Notes: generated by a model not told the origin, from the sequence alone. Counted from the first letter of the stretch, positions 34,483 through 44,320 are shown. The stretch: 64,000 bases of DNA from Sphingomonas sp. QA11 (GCF_028473665.1 NZ_CP098774.1:3438501-3502500), one strand, 5' to 3'. Numbers and translations are program-made.

Positions 34483-36825
34483 CTACTTTCCTGCGGAATA
34501 GCCGGTCATTGAATAGGGGCGATTCTTTTCCCCCGTCGCCCAAATGGTGTTGGGCGTCGCCTGCATGACGAAGCGGAGCTCGCCGCCGGCAACGATCTCG
34601 CTATGGCGGATAAAGCCGCGCGGCAGCAATGTACCGTTGAGCAGCACCCGGCCGACATAGCGATTCGTATCGGACAGCCCTTCGACACGGATCGTGAAGC
34701 TCTTGCCGTTCGGCAGATTCAGCACCGCGCGATCAACGAAGGGGCGACCGATGACATATTCGCCCGTCCCCGGTGCCACCGGATAGAAGCCGAGGCTGGT
34801 GAAGACCAGCCAGGCCGACATCTGGCCGAGATCGTCATTGCCGGACAGGCCGTCAGGGGTCGGCTTGTACTGGCTGTCGACGATCTGCTTCAGCCGTTCC
34901 TGCGTGCGCCACGGCGCACCGGCATAGCTGTAGAGATAGGCGACATGGTGGCTCGGCTCGTTGCCATGGATATACTGGCCGATCAGGCCGGCGATGTCCT
35001 CGGCATGGCTATAGTCGACCTTGCTGTTGTCGAAGTCGAACATCGCGTCGAGCTTCTTCACGGTCGCCGCGTCGCCGCCGAGCATGCGGATCAGGCCGCC
35101 CTGATCCTGCGGCGCGAACCATGAATATTGCCAGGCATTCCCCTCCGTATAGTCGCTGCCATAGTTGATAGCGGTCGGATCGAACGGCTCGCGATAGCTG
35201 CCGTCCGCCTTGCGCGCACGGAGGAAGCCGGTCTTCGCATCGAAGCTGTTGCGCCAGTTGAGTGCGCGCCTGTCGAAGCGGTCGGCCACATCCTTGCGCC
35301 CCATCGCCCGCGCCATCCGCGCAATCGTCCAGTCGTCATAGGCATATTCGACCGTCTTCGACGCCGCCTCGGGCTCGCGGTCGATCGGCACGTAGCCGAG
35401 TTTCATATAGTCGCCGAGGCCGCCATAAGGCGTGTAGTCGGCGCTTGCGACCATCGCATCCAGCGCCGCCTTCGCGTCGAAGCCCCTGATCCCCTTCAGA
35501 TAGGCGTCGGCGATGACCGGCACCGCATGATAGCCGATCATCGTCCAGGTCTCGCGACCGTTGAACTGCCAGACCGGCAGGATGCCGAACGGGCTGTCCT
35601 GCCGGCTTGCGATCAGCGAGTTGACGAAATCGGCGTTGCGCTTTTCCGGCTGGATCAGGGTCAGCAGCGGATGCTCGGCGCGGAACGTATCCCATAGCGA
35701 AAAGGTCGAGTGATAGGTGAAGCCGCTTGCCTGATGGACCTGATCGTCCGGCCCGCGATATCGCCCATCGGCATCCCCATAGACGCTGGGCGCGACGAGT
35801 GTGTGATAGAGCGCGGTGTAGAGCGTCTTCCTCATCGGACCCGGCGCCTCGATTGTCGCCGCACCGAGCGCTTTCTCCCATGCCGTTCGGGTCAGTGCGC
35901 GAATCGAGTCGAAGTCGCCGGGCTCGCTCGCGAGGTTCGCCAGCGCGCCCGCTTCATCGACGCCGGAAATGGCGACATGAACTTCGAGCGGCCTTGTCAG
36001 CGTGCCGAAATCGAGCCGGGCGACAAGCGCCCGCCCCGCCAGTTGATCCACCCCGTCATCGCCGCGACCGGGGCCCTGGAAACCCTTGTACGGCACATCC
36101 TCCTCGCGGTTGACGAAGGCGTGACCGGCAAGCGGTGCGGAGAAGCGCATCGCGAAGAACAGCTTGCGCGCCGGTGCCCAGCCCCGCGTCTCCCGCATGC
36201 CGGTGATCGTACCGTCGGAACGGACCCGGACCGACGACCAGAGGATCTTGCCCGGATAATTATAGATGCTCGACCGGAGATCGACCACGAGGTGTGCCGT
36301 CTTTCCCGCCGGAAAGCCGTACCGATGCACGCCGACGCGCGTGCCCGCCGTCAGCTCTGCGCGCACGCCGGGGTCGCTGAGGGTGACCGCATAATAGCCG
36401 GGTGTCGCGACCTCGCTCGCATGGCTGAAGCGCGAACGGTAGCCCGAGCCCGGCCTGGCCGAATCGCCCGGTTCAAGCGGGACCGCATCGCCGGCCGCTG
36501 GCATGACGAGGACGTCGCCGAGATCGCTGTGTCCGGCACCGGAAAAATGCGTATGCGAGAAGCCGAGGATCGACGAATCCTCGTAGCGATAGCCCGCCGC
36601 CCATTTGTAGCTCTGCTTGAACGGCTTGATCTCGGTATCCGGGCTCAACTGCACCATGCCGAACGGCGCGACCGCGCCGGGGAAGGTATGCCCCTCCCCA
36701 CCAGTGCCGATGAAGGGATCGACCGAGTCGACCGGCGCGGCGGGAGCAGGCGGCGCCGTCTGCGCGGTGGCGAGGCTGGCAGCCGTGCCGAAGCACAGGA
36801 TGGCGATGACCGGGAGGCGTTTCAT
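34483..36825 (-). CDS. secreted GH92 family alpha-mannosidase
   Basis: The 780-residue protein has a signal peptide and then the GH92 N-terminal start VDPFIGTGGEGHTFPGAVAPFGMVQLSPDT. The catalytic part has GFSHTHFSGAG, the HTLVAPSVY segment, GNAWQYSWFAPQD and GNDDLGQMSAW. GH92 enzymes are calcium-dependent exo-alpha-mannosidases that trim high-mannose glycans. A LacI-type operator is 60 bases upstream of the start. Together with the LacI, GH3 and sugar-transporter genes it forms a small glycan-utilisation locus. Confidence 0.93.
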   Translation of the reverse strand: MKRLPVIAILCFGTAASLATAQTAPPAPAAPVDSVDPFIGTGGEGHTFPGAVAPFGMVQLSPDTEIKPFKQSYKWAAGYRYEDSSILGFSHTHFSGAGHSDLGDVLVMPAAGDAVPLEPGDSARPGSGYRSRFSHASEVATPGYYAVTLSDPGVRAELTAGTRVGVHRYGFPAGKTAHLVVDLRSSIYNYPGKILWSSVRVRSDGTITGMRETRGWAPARKLFFAMRFSAPLAGHAFVNREEDVPYKGFQGPGRGDDGVDQLAGRALVARLDFGTLTRPLEVHVAISGVDEAGALANLASEPGDFDSIRALTRTAWEKALGAATIEAPGPMRKTLYTALYHTLVAPSVYGDADGRYRGPDDQVHQASGFTYHSTFSLWDTFRAEHPLLTLIQPEKRNADFVNSLIASRQDSPFGILPVWQFNGRETWTMIGYHAVPVIADAYLKGIRGFDAKAALDAMVASADYTPYGGLGDYMKLGYVPIDREPEAASKTVEYAYDDWTIARMARAMGRKDVADRFDRRALNWRNSFDAKTGFLRARKADGSYREPFDPTAINYGSDYTEGNAWQYSWFAPQDQGGLIRMLGGDAATVKKLDAMFDFDNSKVDYSHAEDIAGLIGQYIHGNEPSHHVAYLYSYAGAPWRTQERLKQIVDSQYKPTPDGLSGNDDLGQMSAWLVFTSLGFYPVAPGTGEYVIGRPFVDRAVLNLPNGKSFTIRVEGLSDTNRYVGRVLLNGTLLPRGFIRHSEIVAGGELRFVMQATPNTIWATGEKNRPYSMTGYSAGK

Positions 36826-36883
36826 CAGGGCTTTAGACCACAGGAGCTCGAGGGGGTGAAGCGCCCAGCGGGAAGGAGATCGA

Positions 36884-36897
36884 GATCAACGTTGTCA
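36884..36897 (-). promoter_or_regulatory. LacI-type operator in the GH92 promoter
   Basis: On the minus strand this reads TGACAACGTTGATC, a near-palindrome centred on AACGTT. It shares TGACAACGT with the site upstream of the GH3 gene at 38103. The two sites flank the LacI gene and face the two outer transcription units. The binding protein is inferred to be the LacI product of 37028-38059. Confidence 0.6.
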
Positions 36898-37027
36898 TAA
36901 TTTCGCGCACCCGACGGAAAAGCCTTGTTTCGCGGACGTTCCGGAAGGCACTATAGCGCCTGTCTGCTGTGCCGCGCGGTCCCGCGCGGTCTACCGCAGC
37001 GTCAATTCCCATGCTAGCGGAGCGGAT

Positions 37028-38059
37028 ATGGATCTCGGGCGGCGCGCAACCATCATCGACGTGGCCCGGGAGGCGGACGTATCGATCAAGACCGTTTCGC
37101 GCGTGTTCAACGATGCGCCCAATGTCACGCCCAAGACACGCGACCGCGTGCTGAAGGTCGCCGCCGCGCTGCATTATCACCCGAACGTCGTCGCGCAGGG
37201 CCTGGTCGGCCGGCGATCCTATCTGCTCGGCCTGCTCTACGAGAATCCCAGCCCCAATTATGTGGTCGAGTTGCAGCAGGGTGCGCTCGATCGCCTTCAG
37301 GGCGAGAAATACCGGCTGGTGGTGCTGCCCGTGGGGCAGGTGTCGGCGATCGCCGACAAGATCGTGTCGCTGGTCAGGTCGGCGGCGCTCGACGGGGTGG
37401 TGCTGACCCCACCGGCGTCCGATCATCCGGTCGTGCTCGAACAGCTCGAGGCGGCCCGTTTCCCGTTCGTGCGCATCGCGCCGACCCGGTCGCCCGAACT
37501 TGGCCCGCGCACGCTGACCGACGATGTCGGCGCAGCGCGGATGATGACCGAATATCTCATCTCGCTGGGCCACAGGCGGATCGGGATGATCAAGGGCGAT
37601 CCAAGCCATCCGGCGAGCGAGGCTCGACTGCTCGGCTTCTCCAACGCGCTTTCGGCCGCTGGCCTGAAGATGCGGCCGGACGATATCGAACAGGGCATGT
37701 TCACCTTCGATTCCGGGCTGCAGGCGGGCATGCGCCTGCTCGGCCGCAGCGACCGCCCGACGGCGATCTTCGCGCAGAATGACGACATGGCGGCCGGGAC
37801 GATCATGGCGGCGCACGACCTGGGGATCGACGTTCCGGGCGCCCTGTCGGTGGCGGGCTTCGACGACAGCGCGATCGCGCAGATCGTGTGGCCGCGGCTG
37901 ACGACGATCCACCAGCCGGTGTTCGATATGGCGCGGGACGCGACCGCTATGCTGGTCGCCATGCTCGACAAGAAGGAACATGAAGACCTGATCGAGCACC
38001 CCGTGGCGCTGATCACCCGCCAGTCCACCGGCCCGGCCCCGCCCCCCCAGGCCAGTTGA
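37028..38059 (+). CDS. LacI-family transcriptional regulator
   Basis: The 343-residue regulator has a LacI helix-turn-helix at residues 8-27 (IIDVAREADVSIKTVSRVF), the hinge helix region HPNVVAQGLVGRR, and a sugar-binding periplasmic-protein-like domain with FAQNDDMAAG and VAGFDDSAIAQ. A GGAG-containing ribosome-binding site precedes the ATG. It is divergent from GH92 and upstream of GH3, with matching operators at both promoters, so it probably represses both until a sugar from the glycan binds. Confidence 0.9.
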   Translation: MDLGRRATIIDVAREADVSIKTVSRVFNDAPNVTPKTRDRVLKVAAALHYHPNVVAQGLVGRRSYLLGLLYENPSPNYVVELQQGALDRLQGEKYRLVVLPVGQVSAIADKIVSLVRSAALDGVVLTPPASDHPVVLEQLEAARFPFVRIAPTRSPELGPRTLTDDVGAARMMTEYLISLGHRRIGMIKGDPSHPASEARLLGFSNALSAAGLKMRPDDIEQGMFTFDSGLQAGMRLLGRSDRPTAIFAQNDDMAAGTIMAAHDLGIDVPGALSVAGFDDSAIAQIVWPRLTTIHQPVFDMARDATAMLVAMLDKKEHEDLIEHPVALITRQSTGPAPPPQAS

Positions 38060-38101
38060 CGTTCGGTATGGCAGGCTTGCGTAACTATCGGGCGATTGGA
38101 A

Positions 38102-38130
38102 TTGACAACGTAAGTCACGTAGTGATGTAA
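38102..38130 (+). promoter_or_regulatory. sigma-70-like promoter with overlapping LacI operator, GH3 gene
   Basis: TTGACA at 38102-38107 and ATGTAA at 38125-38130 are separated by 17 bases. The pseudo-palindrome TGACAACGTAAGTCA (38103-38117) overlaps the -35 box, so a bound repressor would block RNA polymerase. The GH3 start is about 60 bases downstream. Confidence 0.6.
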
Positions 38131-38188
38131 GAGCAGGCAGAACCCGACTGGTCGGGCTGACAAACCGATCGACGGAGAGGATAAAGTG

Positions 38189-40705
38189 ATGTTCGGCAAG
38201 CGCAGGGCGAAGGTGGCGCTCGGGGTCGCCAGCCTCATGACTGTTGCCATGGCAACCGGAATCGGCACGGCGCAGACGCCCGCGGCCCCATGGCCGCATG
38301 TCGGATCGCCCCTGCCGCCCGATCCGGCGATGGAGGCCCGGATCGATTCCCTGCTTGCCCGCATGTCCGACGAGGACAAGGTGGCGCAGATCGTCCAGCC
38401 CGATATCGGCAGCCTCTCGATCGACGATATCCGCCAGTACAAGTTCGGATCGATCCTGGCCGGTGGCAGCTCCGGCCCGAACCGCGACGACAAGGCGCCC
38501 GCCCCCGCCTGGCTGGCCTATGCCGACGCGGCCTGGGACGCGGTGACGAAACGCGACGACGGCCGCCCGGTGATCCCGCCGATCTGGGGGATCGATGCGG
38601 TGCACGGCCATGCCAACATCATCGGCGCGACGATCTTTCCGCAGAATATCGGCCTGGGGGCAATGCGCGACCGCGACCTGATCCGGAAGATCGGGGAGGT
38701 GACCGCGAAGGAAATGGCGGTCACCGGGATCGACTGGGACTTCTCCCCTACCCTCGCCGTGGTTCGCGACGATCGCTGGGGCAGGAGCTATGAGGGTTTT
38801 TCCGAAGATCCGTCGGTGGTGCGCGATTATGCCGGCGCGATAGTCGAGGGATTGCAGGGCAAGCCGGGCACGAAGGCGTTCCTGCGCGCCGGCAAGGTGA
38901 TTGCCACCGCCAAGCATTTCGTCGGCGATGGCGGCACCGCCAACGGCGTCGACCAGGGCGACAATCCTTCCTCCCCCGAAGAGATCCGCGACATCCATGG
39001 CGCGGGCTATCCGCCGGCCATCGCCGCCGGAGTGCAGGCGGTGATGGCGAGCTTCTCGAGCGTGCGCGGCACCAAGCTGAGCGCCGACAAGGAACTGCTG
39101 ACCGGCGCGCTGCGCGACCAGATGGGATTCGACGGCCTGACCGTGGGCGACTGGAACGCGCACGGCCAGGTGCCCGGCTGTTCCAACACTTCCTGCCCCG
39201 CCGCGATCAACGCCGGGATGGACATGGTAATGGCGCCGGATAGCTGGAAGGGCTTCTATGCCAGCACGCTCTCCCAGGTAAAATCGGGCGAGATATCGAA
39301 GGCACGGCTCGACGAAGCGGTGCGGCGCATCCTGCGGGTAAAGATGCGCGCCGGCATGTTCGAGAAGGGCAGGCCCTCCAGCCGCCCGTTCGCCGGCAAG
39401 TTCGAACTGCTCGGGTCGCCCGAGCACCGTGCGGTGGCGCGGCGGGCGGTGCGGGAATCGCTGGTGCTGCTCAAGAACCAGCGCCATGTGCTGCCATTGT
39501 CGCCCAAGCTCGACCTGCTGGTCGCGGGCGACGGTGCAGACAATATCGCGAAGCAGAGCGGCGGCTGGACGATCAGCTGGCAGGGCACCGGCCTGACCAA
39601 TGCCGATTTCCCGCACGGCCAGTCGATCTATGCCGGCATTGCCGAGGCAGCGAAGGCAGCGGGCGGCAGTGCGACGCTGAGCGTCGACGGCAGCTTCACC
39701 AAGAAGCCCGGCGCCGCGATCGTGGTGTTCGGCGAGGACCCCTATGCCGAATTCGCGGGCGACCGGGCGACGGTCGAATATCGCCCCGGCGAGACGCGCG
39801 ACCTGGACCTGCTGAAGAAGCTGAAGGCGCAGGGCATTCCCGTCGTCGCGGTGTTCCTGTCGGGCCGGCCCTTGTGGGTGAACCCGGAGATTAACGCCGC
39901 CGACGCGTTCGTCGCGGCCTTCCTGCCCGGCGGCGAGGGTGGCGGCGTGGCCGACGTGCTGCTGGCGGGCAAGGACGGCAAGGCCCGCCATGACTTCCGC
40001 GGCAAGCTCTCCTTTTCCTGGCCGAAGCGGATCGACCAGACGCCGCTCAACCGGGGCGACGCCAAGTACGACCCGCTGTTCGCCTTCGGCTATGGGCTGA
40101 CCTATGCCGACCAGGGCAACCTCGCGCAGCTTTCCGAAGACCGGCCGGCCGCCGCAACCCGCGCCGACGGTACGGTGTTCGCGCGCGGTACCCTGCCGGC
40201 GGGCTGGAGCTTCGACCTGGCCGAACCCGGCGGTGTGGCGGTGCCGGTGAAGGGCAATTCTGGCACGACCGGCGCCGGGCTCGTCCGCCTGGCCAGTATC
40301 GACCGGCGCGCGCAGGAGGATGCCCGCACCATCACCTGGGGCACGGCGGGCGGCACGATGCGGATCGCCGCCGACAAGCCGGTCGACATAGCTCGCGAAG
40401 CCAATGCACAGTACAGCGTGGTCGTGGAATATCGCGTCGATGCGACGCCAACGGGGATCGTACGAATGGGCCTGCAATGCGGCAATAATTGTGCGGGCAC
40501 AGTCCCGATCACCGGCATCCTGCGGGCGGCACCGGTCGGGCAATGGACCACGCTCACCCTCCCCCTCAACTGCTTCGCCGCCACGGGACTCGACCCGAGG
40601 CGCGTCACCGCGCCCTTCACACTCGCAAGCGAGGGAGCGATGACGCTGTCGATCTCCGACATACGCTTCGTCAGCGCCGGCGGCGCGGCGGGGTGCCCGC
40701 AATGA
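38189..40705 (+). CDS. secreted GH3 family beta-glucosidase (ExoP type)
   Basis: The 838-residue protein has a signal peptide followed by the GH3 (alpha/beta)8 domain with WGIDAVHGH, the AKHFVGDGGT lysine-histidine pair and the nucleophile aspartate in LTVGDWNAHGQVPGC. The GH3 C-terminal domain has LLKNQRHVLPL and VVFGEDPYAE, and a last beta-sandwich resembles the ExoP C-terminal domain. It would hydrolyse beta-glucans or cello-oligosaccharides in the periplasm. A GTG one codon earlier is possible; GGAGAGG precedes both. The stop overlaps the transporter ATG by 4 bp. Confidence 0.92.
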   Translation: MFGKRRAKVALGVASLMTVAMATGIGTAQTPAAPWPHVGSPLPPDPAMEARIDSLLARMSDEDKVAQIVQPDIGSLSIDDIRQYKFGSILAGGSSGPNRDDKAPAPAWLAYADAAWDAVTKRDDGRPVIPPIWGIDAVHGHANIIGATIFPQNIGLGAMRDRDLIRKIGEVTAKEMAVTGIDWDFSPTLAVVRDDRWGRSYEGFSEDPSVVRDYAGAIVEGLQGKPGTKAFLRAGKVIATAKHFVGDGGTANGVDQGDNPSSPEEIRDIHGAGYPPAIAAGVQAVMASFSSVRGTKLSADKELLTGALRDQMGFDGLTVGDWNAHGQVPGCSNTSCPAAINAGMDMVMAPDSWKGFYASTLSQVKSGEISKARLDEAVRRILRVKMRAGMFEKGRPSSRPFAGKFELLGSPEHRAVARRAVRESLVLLKNQRHVLPLSPKLDLLVAGDGADNIAKQSGGWTISWQGTGLTNADFPHGQSIYAGIAEAAKAAGGSATLSVDGSFTKKPGAAIVVFGEDPYAEFAGDRATVEYRPGETRDLDLLKKLKAQGIPVVAVFLSGRPLWVNPEINAADAFVAAFLPGGEGGGVADVLLAGKDGKARHDFRGKLSFSWPKRIDQTPLNRGDAKYDPLFAFGYGLTYADQGNLAQLSEDRPAAATRADGTVFARGTLPAGWSFDLAEPGGVAVPVKGNSGTTGAGLVRLASIDRRAQEDARTITWGTAGGTMRIAADKPVDIAREANAQYSVVVEYRVDATPTGIVRMGLQCGNNCAGTVPITGILRAAPVGQWTTLTLPLNCFAATGLDPRRVTAPFTLASEGAMTLSISDIRFVSAGGAAGCPQ

Positions 40706-41991
40706 CCGCGAAGGAAAGCGGCAAGACCGCAGCCGGCGCCGGCGCCGCCTTCGCGGTGGTGACGTGCCTGTTCTTCGCCTGGGGCTTCATCACCTCCAAC
40801 ACCGACCCGCTGATCGCGGCGATGCGCGGCATCTACACGCTCAACGTGGCGGAAGGCATGCTGACCCAGTTCGCCTTCTTCCTCGCCTATTTCGTCGTGT
40901 CGCTGCCCGCCGCAGCGCTGCTCGCCCGGCTTGGCCACAGCCGCACGATCATCACCGCGCTGATCGTGATGATCGGCGCGTGCGGGCTGATGCTGATCGC
41001 GTCGCACATGGAAGCCTATACCATGGTACTGGTCGCGTTGTTCGTGATGGCGGGCGGCATCACCGTGCTGCAGGTCGCCGCCAATCCGCTGGCCGCGTCG
41101 CTGGGCGCGCCCGAGCGGAGCCATTTCCGCCTGACCCTCGCACAGGCGTTCAACTCGCTTGGCGTGGTGCTCGGCGTCAACATCGGATCGAAGCTGATGC
41201 TTCGGTCCGACGTGTTCGGCCAGGGCGGGCATATCCTTCCCCATGTACCGCGCAGCACGGCGCTGGGCGCGATCGACCATGCCTTTGTACTGATCGCCGT
41301 CGCGGTCGCGGCGCTCGCGTTGCTGATCTACGCCTTCCGCCACCGCATCAACACGTCCGCCGCCGACATCGGCATCCAGGGCGCCTCGCCGCTCAAGGCG
41401 CTGCGGTCGGGCTGGGCGGTGTTCGGCGCTGTCGCGATCTTCCTCTATGTCGGCGCCGAGGTGACTATCGCCAGCGTGATGATCAATTTCCTCAACCGCA
41501 CCGACGTGCTTGGCCTGGCGCTCGACGCGGCGGGCGGCGTGCTGGCCTTCTATTATTGGGGCGGGGCGTTCGTCGGACGATTCGTCGGCAGCGTGCTGCT
41601 GACCCGGGTGCGGGCGAGCTATCTGCTCACCGGCGCCGCGACGGTCGCCGCGTGCCTGAGCGCCGCGGCCTTCCTGCTGCATGGACCCGCCGCAGCCTAT
41701 GCCGCCCTTGGCGTCGGCTTCTTCAACTCGATCATGTTCCCGACGATCTTCAGCATCACGATGGAGCGGTCGAAGGCATCGAGCGCGTCGGTATCGGGGC
41801 TGTTGTGCATGGCGATCGTCGGCGGTGCGCTGCTGCCCTTGTGGTCGGGGCATATCGCCGACCGGACCAGCATCGGCATGACGTTCGTGCTGCCCGCCAT
41901 CGCCTATGTCGGGATCGCACTGTTCGCCGCGCTGGGCAAAAGGTCCCGGCTGGCGGGTGACGGCGAGGCTGCTCCTTCCATGGCCCATTGA
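40702..41991 (+). CDS. MFS sugar transporter, FucP/GluP type (glucose/galactose)
   Basis: The 429-residue, 12-helix transporter has the FucP-family signatures FFAWGFITSNTDPLI (helix 1), ANPLAASLG and RLTLAQAFNSLG, plus the second-half MFPTIFSITME. It takes up a monosaccharide by proton symport, probably glucose, mannose or galactose released by the GH3 and GH92 enzymes. The start overlaps the GH3 stop (ATGA), so it shares the LacI-controlled promoter. Confidence 0.88.
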   Translation: MTAKESGKTAAGAGAAFAVVTCLFFAWGFITSNTDPLIAAMRGIYTLNVAEGMLTQFAFFLAYFVVSLPAAALLARLGHSRTIITALIVMIGACGLMLIASHMEAYTMVLVALFVMAGGITVLQVAANPLAASLGAPERSHFRLTLAQAFNSLGVVLGVNIGSKLMLRSDVFGQGGHILPHVPRSTALGAIDHAFVLIAVAVAALALLIYAFRHRINTSAADIGIQGASPLKALRSGWAVFGAVAIFLYVGAEVTIASVMINFLNRTDVLGLALDAAGGVLAFYYWGGAFVGRFVGSVLLTRVRASYLLTGAATVAACLSAAAFLLHGPAAAYAALGVGFFNSIMFPTIFSITMERSKASSASVSGLLCMAIVGGALLPLWSGHIADRTSIGMTFVLPAIAYVGIALFAALGKRSRLAGDGEAAPSMAH

Positions 41992-42031
41992 GGGCGGGGA
42001 TTAGGACAGATCCGTCGCAGGTTGAATCGAT

Positions 42032-42079
42032 CCCGGCCTCTGACACCCTTCCCCCGGTGGAAGGGTGTCAGAGGCCGGG
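42032..42079. terminator. 21-bp perfect hairpin between convergent genes, overlapping the acylase 3' end
   Basis: The arms 42032-42052 and 42059-42079 are perfect complements with a 6-base loop. The right arm contains the stop codon and last codons of the acylase gene (stop at 42070-42068). The left arm lies 40 bases after the transporter stop. It could end transcription in both directions, although no T-run follows. Confidence 0.6.
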
Positions 42080-44257
42080 CTGGTATTTCCGCTCCACATG
42101 GCCGGTCAGGTCCTGGGGATAGAAATAGACCGGCCTGAGATTGCCGTCGGCATAGCGCTGGGCCTGGTCGTTGAAATGGGGTGACGCCGGGTCCCCGCTC
42201 TCCCCGCCCGCGGTGACCGCCCATGCCTTGAGGCGCGGGCCGAACTCGACCACCGCCACGAAGCTGTTGCCGCTGGTGCCGTAATAGTTCTTCGTGTTGG
42301 GATAGGGTCTGGCACCATAGCTGGCGAGCGAGCCCCATTGCGCCGAGGTAAAGGGTACGGCGATGCTCGGCTTCGTATCGTCGAAATGCGCGTCGATCGA
42401 ATCGTCGAGCCGCTGGAAGCGGTTGATCCGGCCCCAGGCCACGCGCCAGTCGCCGAAATCGCGAGTCAGGCGATCGACCGCCTGAACCAGCGCGTCGAGC
42501 TTTGCCCCGGGTGCCACCTTCGCGCCGATATAGTCGGGCACGTTCATCCGCTCGGCGCGGGCGAAGCTGCCGACATCCTTCCACAAGGTATCGCCCCAGA
42601 TGACGGCAAGCGCAGTGGGCTGGGACGTGGCGCTCCAGCGATAGTCCCACCCCTTGAGCAGCGCGACAGGGGCGGCGAGCTTCGCGCGCCGGGCATCGCC
42701 GGGCGGGAGCGCTTCCCATGCCGAAACGAGTTGCGGGATCAGCGTCGCGAAGGCTGGGAGATAGCTGTCATAGGCTGCCGCGCGCAATCCTTCCGGCGTG
42801 AAGCCGGTCTTCCCGGTGAGCAGCAGATCGGCATGGGTGCCCCGCGCGTTGGCGCCGGCCTGATCCATGTAACGCGGATAATCCTTCGCCTTTGGGCTGT
42901 CGGGGCCGGCCGACTGCCATGGCCAGTCGTTGGTGTTCTTCGCCCAGCCCACCGGCGGGTTGATCACATTGGGCAGGGTTGCGATGGCGTGCAGGCCCTT
43001 CCAGTCGGTCGCCGGATCGGCGCCGTCGACCGCCCGGGTATAGTCGAACCGGTCGTCACGAACCGGCACGAATTGCGGGTGGAGATAGGCAATCTCCCCC
43101 TTGCTGTCAGCGAAGAGCGTATCGTTGGAGCTGTTCGCCTGACGTTCGGCGACCGCCATGTATGACGCGAGGTCAGTCGTCTTGGTCCGCAGCCAGCTCT
43201 GCTCAAGCGCGAGGATCGGTTTCCACATCATCGACGCGGCGATCCATTTGCCATCGCGCTTCGCCACGATCGGCCCGTGATGAGTGCGCGGCACGGTGAA
43301 GGCGCGGTTCCCCATGCTGCCGTCGGACTGGCGGAAGGCGATGGAGATTCGGCTGCGTTCGACCGGCCGCAGTTTCGCACCATAGCGATAGGAGAGCTTG
43401 CCCGAATCGTAGACGAAAGTCTCCGCGAACTCATCGACATTATCGACGCCCGAGGAGGTGTGCATCCAGCCCGCATTGGCGTTGAAGCCCTGGTAGATGA
43501 AGAACTGGCCCCAGGTCGAGGCGCCGTAGGCGTTGAGCCCCTCCCCGCTGGTCATCTGAAGCTCCGAGCGGAAATAGAAGCTGGTGTGCGGGTTGATCAG
43601 TAGCAGGGCATGGCCATCCACCGTGTTCTTCGGCGCGATGGCGATGCCGTTGGAACCGCGCGGCTCGCGCGGCACCCGGCCTGTCTCCTCGTCAGTCATC
43701 GCGACCTGGCGCGCACCGTAGAGGCTTTCCAGTTCCGACAGCGAGATTCGCTCGATATCGCCGCCGATGCTGCCCTCCGTGAAGGACAGCGCCATCCAGG
43801 GCTCGAAACGCCTGAGCACTTTGGGACGGGTGCCGGGATGGGTGGCGAGATAATAGTTCAGCCCGTCGGCCCACGCATCCATCAACTGGCGCAGCCAGGC
43901 GGGACTCTCGCGATACTGCTTCCGGAGGACGGCCGGATCGACATAGAGGCGCTGGCGCAGATCGGCCCAGATCGCCGCCTCGCCCTGCGCCTCGGCGGTG
44001 CGGCCAAGCGCGGTCAGGTAATTCGCCTCGATCCGGCTGAAATCATCCTCCGCCTGAGCGTAGATCGCACCGAACACCGTATCGGCATCGCTCTTGCCGA
44101 TGACATGGGCAATGCCCCAGTCGTCGCGCGTAATGGCAACGCGGGCGGCCCGAGCCTTCCAGCTCCCCATCTCATCCGGCGCGGCATGGGCGATGCCGGG
44201 CGACAGCAGGGCGGTTGCGAGGAGCAGGTTGCGAAGGCGGGGCTTGAGTCTATCCAT
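42068..44257 (-). CDS. penicillin acylase / acyl-homoserine lactone acylase family Ntn hydrolase
   Basis: The 729-residue precursor has a signal peptide (LLLATALLSPGIAHA). An alpha-chain region follows with RDDWGIAHVIGKSDAD and AQAEDDFSRIEANYLTALGR. The autocleavage site is RGSNGIAI, where the serine at about residue 200 becomes the N-terminal nucleophile of the beta chain. The family cleaves amide bonds of penicillins, acyl-homoserine lactones or acylated peptides; the substrate cannot be fixed from sequence. It starts at the ATG at 44257, divergent from a secreted amidohydrolase 63 bases away. Confidence 0.88.
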   Translation of the reverse strand: MDRLKPRLRNLLLATALLSPGIAHAAPDEMGSWKARAARVAITRDDWGIAHVIGKSDADTVFGAIYAQAEDDFSRIEANYLTALGRTAEAQGEAAIWADLRQRLYVDPAVLRKQYRESPAWLRQLMDAWADGLNYYLATHPGTRPKVLRRFEPWMALSFTEGSIGGDIERISLSELESLYGARQVAMTDEETGRVPREPRGSNGIAIAPKNTVDGHALLLINPHTSFYFRSELQMTSGEGLNAYGASTWGQFFIYQGFNANAGWMHTSSGVDNVDEFAETFVYDSGKLSYRYGAKLRPVERSRISIAFRQSDGSMGNRAFTVPRTHHGPIVAKRDGKWIAASMMWKPILALEQSWLRTKTTDLASYMAVAERQANSSNDTLFADSKGEIAYLHPQFVPVRDDRFDYTRAVDGADPATDWKGLHAIATLPNVINPPVGWAKNTNDWPWQSAGPDSPKAKDYPRYMDQAGANARGTHADLLLTGKTGFTPEGLRAAAYDSYLPAFATLIPQLVSAWEALPPGDARRAKLAAPVALLKGWDYRWSATSQPTALAVIWGDTLWKDVGSFARAERMNVPDYIGAKVAPGAKLDALVQAVDRLTRDFGDWRVAWGRINRFQRLDDSIDAHFDDTKPSIAVPFTSAQWGSLASYGARPYPNTKNYYGTSGNSFVAVVEFGPRLKAWAVTAGGESGDPASPHFNDQAQRYADGNLRPVYFYPQDLTGHVERKYQPGL

Positions 44258-44320
44258 GGCCGCAGGGCTATCCGGCGCATGAGCGCGCGGCAAGACAATG
44301 GTGCGGTGGGAGAACCGGGG

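Noticed and set aside
36833..40702. Very long minus-strand open frame opposite the LacI, GH3 and intergenic DNA
   Set aside because: It is the high-GC antisense shadow of the LacI and GH3 genes. Its Arg/His/Asp-rich composition has no domain logic, while the plus-strand proteins are clear family members.
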